Shown here piece after piece: positions 61,826 through 64,000 of a stretch of DNA of 64,000 nt. The stretch lies in NCBI RefSeq assembly GCF_010725055.1, contig NZ_BJKB01000018.1, forward strand, positions 1-64,000, in the 5' to 3' direction. Position 1 is the first letter of the stretch, and each line of letters begins with the position of its first letter. This stretch comes from Gelidibacter japonicus. GTDB lineage: Bacteria; Bacteroidota; Bacteroidia; Flavobacteriales; Flavobacteriaceae. The notes beneath the pieces are model-generated. The model was given only the letters and a program-made list of their open reading frames with translations, searched no databases and had not been told where the DNA came from. A program made the position numbers and the translations under genes.

Positions 61826-62308
61826 CTATTTTAAATCTTGAGCGGAAGCAATAACCTTTGCTTTTAAGTCTTCCTTATACGCAATGATTTTTTCTTGGAC
61901 CTGAGCGTCCGAACTTCCAATAATTTGGGCGGCAAGAATACCCGCGTTTTTTGCGCCATTTAAAGCGACTGTGGCAACCGGGACACCGCCAGGCATTTGA
62001 AGGATGGAAAGGATGGAGTCCCAGCCATCAATGGAATTGGTACTTTTAACAGGAACTCCAATCACAGGCAGTGGCGATAACGAAGCAATCATTCCGGGTA
62101 AATGTGCGGCTCCTCCTGCACCTGCAATGATTACTGAAAATCCGCGGGTATGCGCGTTTTTGCCATAATCAAATAATTTCTCTGGTGTTCTGTGGGCTGA
62201 AACAATATCAACTTCAACCTCAATATTAAACTCTTTTAATATATCGATGGCGTCTTGCATTACTGGAAGGTCACTTTTGCTTCCCATGATGATTCCTATT
62301 TTGCTCAT
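61826..62308 (-). CDS. purE: N5-carboxyaminoimidazole ribonucleotide mutase
   Basis: 160 residues. Moves the carboxyl group of N5-CAIR to give CAIR in purine synthesis. Signatures: GIIMGSKSDLPVMQDAIDIL, VSAHRTPEKLFDYGKNA, IAGAGGAAHLPGMIASLSPL and PVIGVPVKSTNSIDGWDSIL, LQMPGGVPVATVALNGAKNA. It is 72 bp downstream of purK on the same strand, so the two form the usual purK-purE pair. Confidence 0.97.
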   Translation of the reverse strand: MSKIGIIMGSKSDLPVMQDAIDILKEFNIEVEVDIVSAHRTPEKLFDYGKNAHTRGFSVIIAGAGGAAHLPGMIASLSPLPVIGVPVKSTNSIDGWDSILSILQMPGGVPVATVALNGAKNAGILAAQIIGSSDAQVQEKIIAYKEDLKAKVIASAQDLK

Positions 62309-62380
62309 AATTTTTTAAACTTCAAATATTTAAATTCCCTGTTAGCCAAGAGGAAGGCAGATTATTGATCTGCTATGTAT

Positions 62381-63535
62381 TTACTGACTAATGACTTTAA
62401 TTAAATTCTTTACATCCTCGGCAATTTGTCGCGCTTCATTTAAATCTTCATTGACAATCGTTACATGTCCCATTTTTCGAAATGGCCTGGTTTGCTTCTT
62501 GCCGTAAATATGCGGCGTAACGCCGTCCATTGCCATAATATCTTCTATATTTTCATAAATGACATCTCCAGAATGGCCTTCGGCACCCACCAAATTGACC
62601 ATTACCGCTGCAACTTTATTATTTGTATTCCCTAAAGGTAAATCCAAAATAGCTCTTAAGTGTTGCTCAAACTGCGAGGTGTAACTGGATTCAATAGTAT
62701 GATGTCCCGAATTGTGTGGTCGGGGCGCAACTTCATTCACAAGAATTTGGTCATCTTGAGTTTGAAACATCTCTACCGCCAATAGGCCAACATGATTGAA
62801 GGCTTTCGATACTTGTAAAGCAATGTCTTGAGCTTTATGGGCGATTTTAGTACCAATTCTCGCTGGACAAATCACATATTCCACTTGATTGGCTTCTGGA
62901 TGAAATTCCATTTCTACTACGGGATAGGTCTTGACTTCTCCTTTCACATTTCTACTGACGATAACCGCAAGTTCGTTTTTAAAAGGAATCATGGTTTCTG
63001 CAATACATTCGCCATCTTGAAGATCTTTTAAGTCTGCTTTGCTACGCACCACTTTAACTCCGTTGCCATCATATCCAAACTGAGCGGCTTTCCAAACAAA
63101 TGGCAAATGGAGTCCGCCATTGTCAATAGCGTCTTCAATTTGAGAAAGGTAGGCAAAACGCGTAAAATTGGCCGTTGGAATATTATTGTCCACATAGAAC
63201 AACTTTTGAGTGGCCTTATTTTGAATGATTTTTAAAGTTTTGGACGACGGAAACACTTTGACGCCTTGTTTTTCTAAGGTTTCAAGAGCATTAGCGTTGA
63301 TATTTTCAATTTCAATGGTGAGTACATCTACATGCTTTCCAAAATTGACGACCGTTTCATAATCCATTAAATCGCCTTGGGTAAATTCATTACAGGCAAT
63401 TTTACAGGGTGCTTCATCACTGGGGTCAAGGACACAGGTGTAAATGTCAAATTTTCGAGTTTCTGTAAGCAGCATTTTGCCCAATTGGCCTCCACCTAGA
63501 ATACCGAGTTTAAAGTTTGAGGAAAAATAATTCAT
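62381..63535 (-). CDS. purK: N5-carboxyaminoimidazole ribonucleotide synthase
   Basis: 384 residues. ATP-grasp enzyme that carboxylates AIR with bicarbonate. N-terminal GILGGGQLGKMLLTETRKFD; ATP-grasp segments LPFVWKAAQFGYDGNGVKVV and CIAETMIPFKNELAVIVSRN; metal site ILVNEVAPRPHNSGHHTIES; end part HIYGKKQTRPFRKMGHVTIV. First gene of purK-purE. A -7 box TATTTTTG on the minus strand (63594-63587) lies 50 bp upstream of the start. Confidence 0.97.
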   Translation of the reverse strand: MNYFSSNFKLGILGGGQLGKMLLTETRKFDIYTCVLDPSDEAPCKIACNEFTQGDLMDYETVVNFGKHVDVLTIEIENINANALETLEKQGVKVFPSSKTLKIIQNKATQKLFYVDNNIPTANFTRFAYLSQIEDAIDNGGLHLPFVWKAAQFGYDGNGVKVVRSKADLKDLQDGECIAETMIPFKNELAVIVSRNVKGEVKTYPVVEMEFHPEANQVEYVICPARIGTKIAHKAQDIALQVSKAFNHVGLLAVEMFQTQDDQILVNEVAPRPHNSGHHTIESSYTSQFEQHLRAILDLPLGNTNNKVAAVMVNLVGAEGHSGDVIYENIEDIMAMDGVTPHIYGKKQTRPFRKMGHVTIVNEDLNEARQIAEDVKNLIKVISQ

Positions 63536-63684
63536 GTTTAAGGTTCTTACAGGGGGAAATCATTTAAATTTATGTCGTTAATACGGCAAAAATACGCTTA
63601 AACTCTGAAAGTTGTAAATGAAATCCTGAAATTTCGGGAGTAATTTTTAAATCAAAAGCGTATATTTGCATCTTTTAAAAACCA

Positions 63685-64000
63685 ATGACATTGATTAAGC
63701 TTCACGATTTATATTTTAAACCCTTTATATCGGAAAAGGAAATTGATACTGCTGTCCAAAGATTGGTGGACGAGGTGGCGAACGATATAAATGACGAAAT
63801 TCCTGTATTCGTTGGCGTTTTGAACGGCTCATTCATGTTTGTGAGTGATTTTGTGAAAAAGTATCCAAAACCGTGCGAAGTGACGTTTATTAAATTAGCG
63901 TCTTATGAAGGGGTAAAATCAACGGAAGATATTGAACGTCTTATTGGATTGACGCAGGATTTGTCAGGTAGAACCGTTGTAATTCTTGAAGATATTATTG
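63685..64000 (+). CDS. hpt: Hypoxanthine phosphoribosyltransferase, 5' part
   Basis: The reading frame from ATG 63685 (MTLIKLHDLYFKPFISEKEI) stays open to the window end, giving about 105 residues, so the gene is cut. It salvages hypoxanthine (and often guanine) with PRPP. Family segments: VFVGVLNGSFMFVSDFVKK and the start of the PRPP loop, RTVVILEDII (the expected D-T-G-x-T follows outside). A -7 box TATATTTG (63661-63668) lies 16 bp before the ATG. It is divergent from purK, fitting linked purine synthesis and salvage. Confidence 0.92.
   Translation, partial: MTLIKLHDLYFKPFISEKEIDTAVQRLVDEVANDINDEIPVFVGVLNGSFMFVSDFVKKYPKPCEVTFIKLASYEGVKSTEDIERLIGLTQDLSGRTVVILEDII

Noticed and set aside
61734-61830. 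Possible plus-strand small RNA: TACATTTG box at 61734-61741 and a GC-rich hairpin with T-tail at 61804-61825
   Set aside because: No -33 box at the right distance, and the hairpin is equally explained as the end of purE on the other strand.
1-64000. CRISPR array or retroelement reverse transcriptase
   Set aside because: The tandem repeats at 20935 and 33861 have no unique spacers, and no open frame shows reverse transcriptase motifs. The candidate variable region therefore has no local cassette.

Overview
The window is AT-rich and carries hallmarks of a Bacteroidetes chromosome, most likely family Flavobacteriaceae. These include type IX secretion genes (gldJ, porU, porV), secreted proteins with the T9SS type A C-terminal sorting domain (YPNP...NGVYLV...KKLVVNK), and promoters of the TTTG-N18/19-TAnnTTTG type. 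There are also Bacteroidetes-style gene pairs such as cbpA-cbpM, LytS-like kinase/LytTR regulator, and pdhA/pdhC without pdhB.

Layout. (1) 1-11958: an accessory segment between two 5S rRNA copies. It holds two decayed insertion sequences (IS5 and IS4 type), a divergent two-component system (7TM LytS-type kinase plus LytTR regulator), and a run of seven genes for exported proteins. Between the kinase and the exported-protein genes lies a symmetric set of four 12-bp repeats that looks like the LytTR operator for both directions. The sixth exported protein is a DUF1566-type surface protein whose last 30 or so codons have the codon signature of a diversity-generating retroelement variable region. 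No reverse transcriptase is present in the window. (2) 12.0-20.6 kb: helicase, acyl-CoA dehydrogenase, anmK, and an exbB-exbD-tonB-folC cluster. (3) 20.6-21.8 kb: two tRNA-Val genes followed by about 4.2 copies of a 124/125-bp palindrome-bearing tandem repeat. (4) 21.8-30.3 kb: murF, gldJ, porU and porV, i.e. cell wall plus T9SS sortase and shuttle. (5) 30.4-36.5 kb: cytidine deaminase, pyruvate dehydrogenase E1alpha and E2 with a structured leader, 73-bp tandem repeats, M28 peptidase, SDR and HAD genes. (6) 36.6-40.9 kb: DUF2945, an ECF sigma factor, a DoxX-like protein, and a YceI / porin / YceI set. (7) 41-55.5 kb: cbpA-cbpM, SprT-like protein, manC, DUF389 protein, MlaEF, alkaline phosphatase, NUC1 nuclease, glycosyltransferase, methyltransferase, FabH-like synthase, gcvP. 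(8) 55.7-59.4 kb: UbiA-like protein and a GbsR / membrane protein / TIGR01777 / ECF sigma / small partner cluster with two matching palindromic operators. (9) 59.6-64 kb: M3 peptidase, purE, purK, and hpt cut by the window end.

How the parts may work together. The most notable system is the 2.5-11.4 kb locus. There the LytTR regulator probably controls its own operon and a facing operon of secreted proteins, including a hypervariable surface protein and T9SS cargo. PorU and PorV, which process and anchor such cargo, are encoded 14-19 kb away. The GbsR cluster is a second self-contained regulatory unit. The rest is ordinary core metabolism and envelope biology.
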